DNA of 64,000 bases from positions 905,001 to 969,000 of the forward strand of contig JAQMRL010000043.1 of NCBI GenBank assembly GCA_035578175.1. Reading direction: 5' to 3'. A model generated the notes under the pieces. It was given only the letters and a program-made list of their open reading frames with translations. It had not been told where the DNA came from and ran no database searches. Shown here one piece after another: positions 39,334 through 53,233 of this stretch (position 1 is the stretch's first letter; each line of letters begins with the position of its first letter). Position numbers and translations under genes: made by a program. Source of the stretch: Catonia carolina. Lineage: Eukaryota > Arthropoda > Insecta > Hemiptera > Achilidae.

Positions 39334-39349
39334 GGCCCTTTTCAGGGCC
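39334..39349 (+). terminator. Histone 3' stem-loop, H1 unit 4
   Basis: 16-nt histone stem-loop. Confidence 0.95.
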
Positions 39350-39967
39350 GCCAAATGTTTTTTAGTAAGGTTTTTATTGAAAATATTACAAGTTGTTGTG
39401 AACGGTTTATTATACGATGATGATCGGCCGGGCCCGAACGGTTGGTTAGCACTTAGGCGGAGGGCGGTAATTTGATTTTTGCTTTTAATATTTGCCTGCC
39501 TTCCTCACTTAAAAAAGTTAACTTATTTAAAACAAACAAACAAACCGATGCGACTGTATATTTTCTTTTGTCTGTTTGTTTATTCCCTTTTTTTACGTAC
39601 TTTTAGCGGTTATTACGCACACAAATACATTTCAATTGTTTTTTTTTTTTTTAATAGGTTTATAACTACAATTGCCTTCCTCACATACTAACGGACGAAG
39701 AAGAAGAAGAAGAAGGGGAAAATGGACGAAGTTTTGTACGTAGTCGCTGCGATCGTCATGAATACGACACGCTATGCGAGTTACTTGCGCTTTACCATTG
39801 CCTCCCTCACATTACAATTTGAAAATTTAAAAAAAAAAAAAAAATCGTACTACATATTTCAAAGGAAAAGGAAAATTTAGCGGTAAGGTAAGGATCGAAC
39901 AACACCAACCAACCAACCAACCAACCAACCAACCATCCAGCTTGTAAAACCTCGATTGAATTTTTGT

Positions 39968-39983
39968 GGCCCTGAAAAGGGCC
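39968..39983 (-). terminator. Histone 3' stem-loop, H3 unit 5
   Basis: Reverse-complement 16-nt stem-loop. Confidence 0.95.
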
Positions 39984-40024
39984 GTTTCAGTTGTGTTTTC
40001 ACGCGGCGGCGGTAGCAGGGTTGC

Positions 40025-40516
<492 letters not shown>

Positions 40517-40574
40517 TTAGACGATTTCGTGGGGAATACCACCTGATCGTTCGAAGCGATGTGACGGGGCTGGG

Positions 40575-40588
40575 TTTCTTCTAAGAAA
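40575..40588 (-). other. Candidate RNA hairpin in the 3' UTR of element 1C
   Basis: TTTCTT-CT-AAGAAA, the covarying counterpart of the hairpin in 1A and 1B. Confidence 0.5.
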
Positions 40589-40818
40589 TAATACTGAGGG
40601 GTAGTTATGGGGAGAAAATTTAGTTTCAGGATCAGCGTAAGTTGGTTTTGGGAGTGGAGTCCAATATATATATCAATTATAAAATCAATATATATATTAC
40701 GAAGTAGTTGCCGTGTTTTTCATAATATTAAATTAATAATATCACAAAAAATTGGCTGGGCGGGCAGAGCTAGCGTTGATATATATAATTATATGTTCAA
40801 CTGACTGAAAGTCGCGTT

Positions 40819-41037
40819 TTACAAATAGTCATGGAATGGCAAAGTGCGAGCTGACTCCAGCGGATGCGGTCTGGTGTAAATTGACCGGATGGCTTCGATG
40901 TTCGAGTTCTTGCCTGCGTCGTGGAGATTTCTCGACGTGCAGTGGATGTAGTCCTGTAGGGAGGGAAAGAGTAGGTGGTCTTGTACTAGGGTGTTGGGTA
41001 TTTTGTAATGGAAGTTTGCTATTAAGCGGAGGATTCT
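40819..41037 (-). pseudogene. ORF2 C-terminal remnant, element 1C
   Basis: About 73 codons of the C-terminal end of Pol, from RILRLIANFHY to the terminal LPFHDYL. It resembles the copy 1A end (RALRLIANFHY to LPFHDYL) but differs at many positions in between, for example VQDHLLFPSLQDYIH against VHEHLLLPSLEEHIH. The open frame runs on into the duplicated target site by chance. Not functional. Confidence 0.9.
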
Positions 41038-41049
41038 GTGCCGCGCCAC
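41038..41049. repeat. Target-site duplication, right copy, element 1C
   Basis: GTGCCGCGCCAC matches 40480-40491. Confidence 0.93.
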
Positions 41050-41690
<641 letters not shown>

Positions 41691-42179
41691 TGAGGTTTTC
41701 AATAATGTGAATTTCTTTATCTCCTCTCGCGTCTTTGTATAACGAACGGAAGAGGCTACTACCGCTGTAATATAATGATAATAATAATGTGCACGCACAG
41801 AGACCGTTAATGAACAAACAGATAGATAGACAGACACGGACGAATGATCTTCTTGTTTGTCGGTTATCACATAATATAATCATCAGTAGATTACTGGAAA
41901 ATGAAATAAGAAGAAGAAATCGTGGTTGTGTTGTAAATTTCATAGTATTGTCGGGCGGTGCAGGTGAGCAAGCAGCAGCACCAGCGGCATCGGCAGTATT
42001 AGGAAGAGTTATTCGTTCTATTTTAGAGGAAAAAAAAAAAAAAAAATAAGGAAATGAAGAGAGGAATTTTTTTTTTTTTATTTTCTCTCCTTCGCCGCCG
42101 CTTTGTTACATGCTGACAGAACAATAATTATTCTTAAAAAGAGTTCAAACAGATTAAAACCTAGTCATGAAATTTTGGT

Positions 42180-42195
42180 GGCCCTGAAAAGGGCC
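42180..42195 (-). terminator. Histone 3' stem-loop, H2A unit 5
   Basis: Reverse-complement 16-nt stem-loop. Confidence 0.95.
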
Positions 42196-42248
42196 GTTTC
42201 AATGCTGTGTCGCCTGTATAGCAGCTGCAGCTCCCAACGAGGTCCCGC

Positions 42249-43004
<756 letters not shown>

Positions 43005-43376
43005 ATGCCACCGAAAACCAGCGGTAAAGCAGCGAAGAAGGCGGGCAAGGCTCAGAAGAACATCGCTAAGGGCGATAAGAAGAAGAAGCGCAAGAGGAAG
43101 GAAAGCTACGCCGTGTACATCTACAAGGTGTTGAAGCAAGTCCACCCGGACACGGGAATCTCTTCGAAGGCGATGAGCATCATGAACAGTTTTGTCAACG
43201 ACATATTCGAGCGCATCGCCGCCGAAGCTTCCCGGCTCGCCCACTACAACAAGCGGTCGACTATCACCAGCAGGGAGATCCAGACCGCCGTACGTCTCCT
43301 TCTGCCCGGTGAATTGGCCAAGCACGCCGTAAGCGAGGGCACTAAGGCCGTCACAAAGTACACCAGCTCCAAGTAA
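43005..43376 (+). CDS. H2B: Histone H2B, unit 5
   Basis: Same 123-residue H2B as unit 1, promoter intact. Confidence 0.98.
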   Translation: MPPKTSGKAAKKAGKAQKNIAKGDKKKKRKRKESYAVYIYKVLKQVHPDTGISSKAMSIMNSFVNDIFERIAAEASRLAHYNKRSTITSREIQTAVRLLLPGELAKHAVSEGTKAVTKYTSSK

Positions 43377-43429
43377 GAGCTCGGTGCTGCCTGCCGACGG
43401 TCTCGCGTACACCGCGGTAATAATAAAAC

Positions 43430-43445
43430 GGCCCTTTTCAGGGCC
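43430..43445 (+). terminator. Histone 3' stem-loop, H2B unit 5
   Basis: 16-nt histone stem-loop. Confidence 0.95.
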
Positions 43446-44121
43446 ACCAAACATTTACGCTAAGGTTGTCTGTCGGACGATGTATTAATTTTTCCTCTCG
43501 TTCATCCCGTACCGCAATATAACAATGATACGCGCGAAACGTAAGTGCGTACATATTTAAATTTGTCCAAATGAATGGCAGAGTGAAAAAAAAATAAATA
43601 AATAAATTCTCGCCTGTTATTCGTTTATTTACACACCTCCCACCGATACGCCCGTCAACCGTCTTATTGTATGTACTATTGCGGTAAGCGTTGTTTGTTC
43701 AATTTTTAATTAAGCCGGCAATTTAAGTTGAAATCTTTACAGATAGCGGCGTGCTTGTGAAATATCCGGCAACACATTAGAAAAAAAAAATAAAAAAAAA
43801 ACAAACAAACGAATGAAATGGAAAGTCCCAATTGTAAGATGGTATATCGTCATTAATAATGATCAGTGATCAACAGTACTATTGTTAGTTTTATTTCATT
43901 TTAATTTTTTTTTTTTTGTTTTTGTAGTTGGTCAGCAGCGAGTGGAAAAGTACGCTTATCATCACCATGCCGAGCTCCGTGAAAACAACATATTTCATTC
44001 ACCGCATGGCCCGTCCGGCTGTATAATGTAATTCGTTACTTTCAGGTCGGATAACTGTTATCAGTGTCTTTTACACCTGCACCTCTATTGTTCTTAAACG
44101 ATTCAGTAATTAACGTAACTA

Positions 44122-44228
44122 TTTGTTTGTTTGTTTGTTTGTTTGTTTGTTTGTTTGTTTGTTTGTTTGTTTGTTTGTTTGTTTGTTTGTTTGTTTGTTT
44201 GTTTGTTTGTTTGTTTGTTTGTTTGTTT
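44122..44228 (+). repeat. (TTTG)n microsatellite, unit 5
   Basis: 107 bp, about 27 copies; the shortest of the seven. Confidence 0.97.
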
Positions 44229-45412
44229 CAGCCAGCCCTGCAACGAACGGATCGAGTGTAAATAATTTTACACTCCACCTGTCCGTTATGGGCGGCAGGA
44301 ATAATTTCATTGTTAACACGGAAATGCAGTAGCCAGTCGATTGAAAAATGCGAAATACTACAAAACATTTATGTATAGTTGATGAAATGAAATATTTTTA
44401 ACGACGTTCTGATACCTCGAACGGTGAAGTTTGTTGAACGGCGATTGTTACAGAATCGTTGTTGTGTATGACCTGGTAAATGGAATTATTGTTCACGGGG
44501 TGAACCGATAACCAAGAATTTACTTTAATAAACCGAAAATTTATATTTCATCACTTTGAACAGTAATTCGGAGGTATACGAGTAGGAACTTTGCAAATAT
44601 CTAACCGAATGTATTGAAATTACGACCTTTATCGGTTACTATCTTGTCCCCCTTCATGTTTGTTCGTTTCTCCTATATTGTTACATTTTTCTCAATACAT
44701 TGGCGCGAGAGAAAATCATGCGATTTTTTTTTCTTTCAAAAACACGGTAAAATGAAAATAAACGGCGGCTACAATCGTTGCCGGTCGTTTGTACAGGTGA
44801 AATGTTGTCATTTAACAATAGACCGCTGGCCGAACGACTGCGCGCGCTGTTGCACGGCCGGGCGTTTTCTGCCGCCGCTACTGTTTTCCCGCACGTTTAC
44901 CATTAAAGGTGACTTACGGTAAACGAATTCGCCGCCGTAAGTTGTACGAGCCGATCGGCAGAGGTTTACAAGCCGTGCCGACCGTTACGGCCGTATGACG
45001 GCGAGCATTACGGACGGCGTACTTTCACTGTCGCCTATTCACCGGGAAAAATTAATGTGCGAGCGAAAAATTCGCGGCGCGTTCGCGCCCGACCGTCGCA
45101 GCAGACGTATACGTCACGGCCGGTAACGGATTTCCGCCCGATTTCGGCACGGCTCAAGCGCTGGGGTGAATTTATCGCGGTCCGGGCAGGCCGAGACGGC
45201 ACTTGTTGGAGGTTCGCGAGCAGTTTTCGGTCCGGCGAAATCGCCGTGCGCTTCGAACGGTGGCGCGACACACAGCCGGCGGTGTGTTGTCGAGGCAGGA
45301 AAAGCGAGACCGGCGAAAAATTGAAAGGGGGCCGAAAAATAGACGCCCGAACGAACCGTGTAAGCACGATTCTGAGCCGGCCGAGCGACGGCTAAGTCGT
45401 TGCTTCCTTTAA

Positions 45413-45488
45413 AGTCCGCCACTATAACGTATAATTACGTGTTTTTGTCGCAGCGCCTATAACCTCTCCGTACACCGGGCAAGAGAAC
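45413..45488 (+). promoter_or_regulatory. H1 core promoter and leader, unit 5
   Basis: TATA-like box 45430-45437; target site empty. Confidence 0.75.
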
Positions 45489-46139
45489 ATGTCAGACAGC
45501 GCAGCATCAGCAGCTACTCCGGCCGCAGCAGTGGCGTCGACGCCGGCGAAGGCCGCGCCTGGGAAGAAGGCCGGCTCTAAATCGTCGGCGGCGGCCAGCA
45601 AGAAGCCGAGATCGAAGCCAGCACACCCGCCGACCGCCGATATGGTGAACGCAGCGATCGCCGGCCTGAAAGAGCGAGGCGGCTCTTCACTGCAGGCGAT
45701 CAAGAAGTACATCGCGGCCAACTACAAGGTGGACGCCGAGAAATTGGCCCCGTTCATAAAGAAGTACCTCAAGTCGGCAGTCGCGTCGGGCGCTCTCACC
45801 CAGCCGAAAGGCAAGGGTGCGTCCGGCTCGTTCAAGATCAGCGTGAAAGGCGAAGGCAAGACCGGCGGAAGCGCTCCCGCTAAGAAGAAGCCGTCGTCGG
45901 CCGCGCCTAAGACCAAGGCAGCAGCGAAGAAACCCGCAGCGTCCGGCAAATCGAAGGCAGCCGCTGCTGGGAAGAAGCAGGCGGCCGCCGTATCGGCTCC
46001 GAAGAAGGCCAAGTCCCCGTCGAAGGCGAAGAAAGTTTCTAAACCGCCGACCAAGAAACCTAAATCGCCCAAACCGAAGAAGGCAGCGGTGAAGAAAGCC
46101 AAGTCGCCCAAGAAGGCAGCGGCCGGCAAGAAGAAGTAA
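45489..46139 (+). CDS. H1: Linker histone H1, unit 5
   Basis: Same 216-residue H1 as unit 1. Confidence 0.98.
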   Translation: MSDSAASAATPAAAVASTPAKAAPGKKAGSKSSAAASKKPRSKPAHPPTADMVNAAIAGLKERGGSSLQAIKKYIAANYKVDAEKLAPFIKKYLKSAVASGALTQPKGKGASGSFKISVKGEGKTGGSAPAKKKPSSAAPKTKAAAKKPAASGKSKAAAAGKKQAAAVSAPKKAKSPSKAKKVSKPPTKKPKSPKPKKAAVKKAKSPKKAAAGKKK

Positions 46140-46178
46140 ACGTTGTTAACACGCTTGTTCTTCTAGCCACCAACAAAT

Positions 46179-46194
46179 GGCCCTTTTCAGGGCC
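46179..46194 (+). terminator. Histone 3' stem-loop, H1 unit 5
   Basis: 16-nt histone stem-loop. Confidence 0.95.
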
Positions 46195-46812
46195 GCCAAA
46201 TGTTTTTTAGTAAGGTTTTTATTGAAAATATTACAAGTTGTTGTGAACGGTTTATTATACGATGATGATCGGCCGGGCCCGAACGGTTGGTTAGCACTTA
46301 GGCGGAGGGCGGTAATTTGATTTTTGCTTTTAATATTTGCCTGCCTTCCTCACTTAAAAAAGTTAACTTATTTAAAACAAACAAACAAACCGATGCGACT
46401 GTATATTTTCTTTTGTCTGTTTGTTTATTCCCTTTTTTTACGTACTTTTAGCGGTTATTACGCACACAAATACATTTCAATTGTTTTTTTTTTTTTTAAT
46501 AGGTTTATAACTACAATTGCCTTCCTCACATACTAACGGACGAAGAAGAAGAAGAAGAAGGGGAAAATGGACGAAGTTTTGTACGTAGTCGCTGCGATCG
46601 TCATGAATACGACACGCTATGCGAGTTACTTGCGCTTTACCATTGCCTCCCTCACATTACAATTTGAAAATTTAAAAAAAAAAAAAAAATCGTACTACAT
46701 ATTTCAAAGGAAAAGGAAAATTTAGCGGTAAGGTAAGGATCGAACAACACCAACCAACCAACCAACCAACCAACCAACCATCCAGCTTGTAAAACCTCGA
46801 TTGAATTTTTGT

Positions 46813-46828
46813 GGCCCTGAAAAGGGCC
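46813..46828 (-). terminator. Histone 3' stem-loop, H3 unit 6
   Basis: Reverse-complement 16-nt stem-loop. Confidence 0.95.
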
Positions 46829-46869
46829 GTTTCAGTTGTGTTTTCACGCGGCGGCGGTAGCAGGGTTGC

Positions 46870-47863
<994 letters not shown>

Positions 47864-47915
47864 GCGTCGCGCCACAAGCCGCTTGCGAAAGTCTATTAAG
47901 AGCCTTCAATAAAAC

Positions 47916-47931
47916 GGCCCTTTTCAGGGCC
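47916..47931 (+). terminator. Histone 3' stem-loop, H4 unit 6
   Basis: 16-nt histone stem-loop. Confidence 0.95.
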
Positions 47932-48438
47932 ACCAAACCAATAACATGAGGTTTTCAATAATGTGAATTTCTTTATCTCCTCTCGCGTCTTTGTATAACG
48001 AACGGAAGAGGCTACTACCGCTGTAATATAATGATAATAATAATGTGCACGCACAGAGACCGTTAATGAACAAACAGATAGATAGACAGACACGGACGAA
48101 TGATCTTCTTGTTTGTCGGTTATCACATAATATAATCATCAGTAGATTACTGGAAAATGAAATAAGAAGAAGAAATCGTGGTTGTGTTGTAAATTTCATA
48201 GTATTGTCGGGCGGTGCAGGTGAGCAAGCAGCAGCACCAGCGGCATCGGCAGTATTAGGAAGAGTTATTCGTTCTATTTTAGAGAGGAAAAAAAAAAAAA
48301 AAAAATAAGGAAATGAAGAGAGGAATTTTTTTTTTTTTATTTTCTCTCCTTCGCCGCCGCTTTGTTACATGCTGACAGAACAATAATTATTCTTAAAAAG
48401 AGTTCAAACAGATTAAAACCTAGTCATGAAATTTTGGT

Positions 48439-48454
48439 GGCCCTGAAAAGGGCC
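48439..48454 (-). terminator. Histone 3' stem-loop, H2A unit 6
   Basis: Reverse-complement 16-nt stem-loop. Confidence 0.95.
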
Positions 48455-48507
48455 GTTTCAATGCTGTGTCGCCTGTATAGCAGCTGCAGCTCCCAACGAG
48501 GTCCCGC

Positions 48508-49263
<756 letters not shown>

Positions 49264-49635
49264 ATGCCACCGAAAACCAGCGGTAAAGCAGCGAAGAAGG
49301 CGGGCAAGGCTCAGAAGAACATCGCTAAGGGCGATAAGAAGAAGAAGCGCAAGAGGAAGGAAAGCTACGCCGTGTACATCTACAAGGTGTTGAAGCAAGT
49401 CCACCCGGACACGGGAATCTCTTCGAAGGCGATGAGCATCATGAACAGTTTTGTCAACGACATATTCGAGCGCATCGCCGCCGAAGCTTCCCGGCTCGCC
49501 CACTACAACAAGCGGTCGACTATCACCAGCAGGGAGATCCAGACCGCCGTACGTCTCCTTCTGCCCGGTGAATTGGCCAAGCACGCCGTAAGCGAGGGCA
49601 CTAAGGCCGTCACAAAGTACACCAGCTCCAAGTAA
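49264..49635 (+). CDS. H2B: Histone H2B, unit 6
   Basis: Same 123-residue H2B as unit 1, promoter intact. Confidence 0.98.
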   Translation: MPPKTSGKAAKKAGKAQKNIAKGDKKKKRKRKESYAVYIYKVLKQVHPDTGISSKAMSIMNSFVNDIFERIAAEASRLAHYNKRSTITSREIQTAVRLLLPGELAKHAVSEGTKAVTKYTSSK

Positions 49636-49688
49636 GAGCTCGGTGCTGCCTGCCGACGGTCTCGCGTACACCGCGGTAATAATAAAAC

Positions 49689-49704
49689 GGCCCTTTTCAG
49701 GGCC
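49689..49704 (+). terminator. Histone 3' stem-loop, H2B unit 6
   Basis: 16-nt histone stem-loop. Confidence 0.95.
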
Positions 49705-50380
49705 ACCAAACATTTACGCTAAGGTTGTCTGTCGGACGATGTATTAATTTTTCCTCTCGTTCATCCCGTACCGCAATATAACAATGATACGCGCGAAACG
49801 TAAGTGCGTACATATTTAAATTTGTCCAAATGAATGGCAGAGTGAAAAAAAAATAAATAAATAAATTCTCGCCTGTTATTCGTTTATTTACACACCTCCC
49901 ACCGATACGCCCGTCAACCGTCTTATTGTATGTACTATTGCGGTAAGCGTTGTTTGTTCAATTTTTAATTAAGCCGGCAATTTAAGTTGAAATCTTTACA
50001 GATAGCGGCGTGCTTGTGAAATATCCGGCAACACATTAGAAAAAAAAAATAAAAAAAAAACAAACAAACGAATGAAATGGAAAGTCCCAATTGTAAGATG
50101 GTATATCGTCATTAATAATGATCAGTGATCAACAGTACTATTGTTAGTTTTATTTCATTTTAATTTTTTTTTTTTTGTTTTTGTAGTTGGTCAGCAGCGA
50201 GTGGAAAAGTACGCTTATCATCACCATGCCGAGCTCCGTGAAAACAACATATTTCATTCACCGCATGGCCCGTCCGGCTGTATAATGTAATTCGTTACTT
50301 TCAGGTCGGATAACTGTTATCAGTGTCTTTTACACCTGCACCTCTATTGTTCTTAAACGATTCAGTAATTAACGTAACTA

Positions 50381-50499
50381 TTTGTTTGTTTGTTTGTTTG
50401 TTTGTTTGTTTGTTTGTTTGTTTGTTTGTTTGTTTGTTTGTTTGTTTGTTTGTTTGTTTGTTTGTTTGTTTGTTTGTTTGTTTGTTTGTTTGTTTGTTT
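50381..50499 (+). repeat. (TTTG)n microsatellite, unit 6
   Basis: 119 bp, about 30 copies. Confidence 0.97.
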
Positions 50500-51683
50500 C
50501 AGCCAGCCCTGCAACGAACGGATCGAGTGTAAATAATTTTACACTCCACCTGTCCGTTATGGGCGGCAGGAATAATTTCATTGTTAACACGGAAATGCAG
50601 TAGCCAGTCGATTGAAAAATGCGAAATACTACAAAACATTTATGTATAGTTGATGAAATGAAATATTTTTAACGACGTTCTGATACCTCGAACGGTGAAG
50701 TTTGTTGAACGGCGATTGTTACAGAATCGTTGTTGTGTATGACCTGGTAAATGGAATTATTGTTCACGGGGTGAACCGATAACCAAGAATTTACTTTAAT
50801 AAACCGAAAATTTATATTTCATCACTTTGAACAGTAATTCGGAGGTATACGAGTAGGAACTTTGCAAATATCTAACCGAATGTATTGAAATTACGACCTT
50901 TATCGGTTACTATCTTGTCCCCCTTCATGTTTGTTCGTTTCTCCTATATTGTTACATTTTTCTCAATACATTGGCGCGAGAGAAAATCATGCGATTTTTT
51001 TTTCTTTCAAAAACACGGTAAAATGAAAATAAACGGCGGCTACAATCGTTGCCGGTCGTTTGTACAGGTGAAATGTTGTCATTTAACAATAGACCGCTGG
51101 CCGAACGACTGCGCGCGCTGTTGCACGGCCGGGCGTTTTCTGCCGCCGCTACTGTTTTCCCGCACGTTTACCATTAAAGGTGACTTACGGTAAACGAATT
51201 CGCCGCCGTAAGTTGTACGAGCCGATCGGCAGAGGTTTACAAGCCGTGCCGACCGTTACGGCCGTATGACGGCGAGCATTACGGACGGCGTACTTTCACT
51301 GTCGCCTATTCACCGGGAAAAATTAATGTGCGAGCGAAAAATTCGCGGCGCGTTCGCGCCCGACCGTCGCAGCAGACGTATACGTCACGGCCGGTAACGG
51401 ATTTCCGCCCGATTTCGGCACGGCTCAAGCGCTGGGGTGAATTTATCGCGGTCCGGGCAGGCCGAGACGGCACTTGTTGGAGGTTCGCGAGCAGTTTTCG
51501 GTCCGGCGAAATCGCCGTGCGCTTCGAACGGTGGCGCGACACACAGCCGGCGGTGTGTTGTCGAGGCAGGAAAAGCGAGACCGGCGAAAAATTGAAAGGG
51601 GGCCGAAAAATAGACGCCCGAACGAACCGTGTAAGCACGATTCTGAGCCGGCCGAGCGACGGCTAAGTCGTTGCTTCCTTTAA

Positions 51684-51732
51684 AGTCCGCCACTATAACG
51701 TATAATTACGTGTTTTTGTCGCAGCGCCTATA
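51684..51732 (+). promoter_or_regulatory. H1 core promoter, unit 6 (severed from H1)
   Basis: TATA-like box TATAATTA at 51701-51708. The last base before the element is 31 nt downstream of its first T. The promoter now faces the retrotransposon. Confidence 0.78.
51722..51732. repeat. Target-site duplication, left copy, H1-family element
   Basis: CAGCGCCTATA (11 bp), repeated at 56362-56372; single in the other units (13608-13618 in unit 1). Confidence 0.95.
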
Positions 51733-51994
51733 TATAATAACCATAGTCTCGTTCTAACTACCGAGCGAGACGCATGTGTGTGCTCCGTTAATATTGCCTA
51801 CGTGCAGTCAGAGGTGTTCACCATTTGTGAAAGTTCTATCTATTGTGTTACTAGTGTATATTAACAATGGTTGGGAAATACCAACGTTTTTAGTTTAATT
51901 ATCAGTATTTAGTTATTAGTTAAGTGAATAATTTATTTTAAGTTTAGTTTAGTGCTGTGTAATAGCCGTTTTTATACGGACTGATAATCTAAAA

Positions 51995-53233
51995 ATGGAA
52001 ATCGATTCCAATAATCAAACGGAAACCAACGAAGGCGCAGCCGGCTGGGAAACCGTTACTAACAAGAAAAAGCGTTCGGCTTCACCAACTCAGCCTGGAA
52101 CTACACAGCAGCAGCCGCAACCTAAACAGGTAACGAAAAACAAAATACCACCGCTAGTCTTTAGAGCGCCGCCGGAATGGCCCAAGTTAGCTTTGGAAAT
52201 AAGCAATGCCACTGCAAAAGATGTTACCATCAAATCAAAAGGTAACACATACGCCCTTTACGCGCAGGATATCCTGGATTACCATACCGTAAAGGGCATT
52301 TTCATCTCGAGTGGCATTGCGTTCCACAGTTATCACGTGGACGAACCGACGGAGCTGAAGGTGGCTATCAAAGGCCTCCATCATAGCTTAGCTCCGTCGG
52401 AACTCATACAAGTGCTTACTGAACTAGGCTTCGCAGTCACGCACTGCCAGCCGCTGAAGGGCAAGGGCGGCAAGCCTATTAACGTCCACCTGGTGAAAAT
52501 CAAGAAAAATACCGGTTATGATAAAATTTACGATCTTTCTCATTTGTTCCACATCGAGGTGACAGTGGAAGCATTTAAAGCCAGACCAGGCCTGCCACAA
52601 TGCTTCCGCTGTCAGCGTTACGGGCATTCCTCCGTAAACTGCCATCACCCCCCGCGCTGCGTTAAATGCGGGGGTGAACACGACGCCAAGGTGTGTGAAC
52701 CCGAGCAGATTACTTGTTGTAACTGCGAGGGCGATCACACTGCGAATTACAGAGGGTGCCCGCACCACACCCGCCTCGTGCAACAGAAGAAGAAGCCAGC
52801 CGCGCCCACCACCACGTCCAAATCGCCGCTTCTAGATGCTCCGTCGAGTTCGGTTCAAACCCCGTCCCAGACCCTCCCGCCCCAGAGTATTTCCTACAAG
52901 AAAACCATATTCAAACAACCTAAAAACAACCCACCCGCACCGCACAAACCCCAACCTAAACCGCCACAAAAACCACGCCCTACTCCCGTTCCCGCCACGC
53001 CGGTCTACTTGTTCAAGCCGGCCGAATTCCCAACACTGCCTAAATCTAGAAACCCTGCACCACAACAAACCTCAGCCCCAGCATCCAACCCGCTGGGCCC
53101 CCTTCTATCACTCCTCACGTCCCAAAAGTTTATCTCTTGGGTCCTAACAACCTTACCTAAATTATCCGCTGCAACCGACTCCTCCGAAATTATTTCCATC
53201 ATTATCACGTCCCTGCCCGCCCTCCTCGCATAA
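51995..53233 (+). CDS. ORF1: Gag-like zinc-knuckle protein, H1 family
   Basis: 412 residues. Basic motif WETVTNKKKR (18-27), PRE_C2HC-type region (about 121-198, VAIKGLHH), knuckles C203-C206-H211-C216, C222-C225-H229-C234 and C241-C244-H248-C255, Pro/Gln-rich linker, and conserved C-terminal block (367-412) with TSQKFISW. Expected to bind element RNA. It ends in TAA directly followed by the ORF2 ATG in the same reading frame, so readthrough of a single stop would give a Gag-Pol fusion, unlike the TAATG overlap of the other two families. Confidence 0.93.
   Translation: MEIDSNNQTETNEGAAGWETVTNKKKRSASPTQPGTTQQQPQPKQVTKNKIPPLVFRAPPEWPKLALEISNATAKDVTIKSKGNTYALYAQDILDYHTVKGIFISSGIAFHSYHVDEPTELKVAIKGLHHSLAPSELIQVLTELGFAVTHCQPLKGKGGKPINVHLVKIKKNTGYDKIYDLSHLFHIEVTVEAFKARPGLPQCFRCQRYGHSSVNCHHPPRCVKCGGEHDAKVCEPEQITCCNCEGDHTANYRGCPHHTRLVQQKKKPAAPTTTSKSPLLDAPSSSVQTPSQTLPPQSISYKKTIFKQPKNNPPAPHKPQPKPPQKPRPTPVPATPVYLFKPAEFPTLPKSRNPAPQQTSAPASNPLGPLLSLLTSQKFISWVLTTLPKLSAATDSSEIISIIITSLPALLA

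Noticed and set aside
41038..41049. ORF2 remnant of 1C starting in the target-site duplication
   Set aside because: The first codons come from the duplicated host DNA (a GTG start), not from the element.
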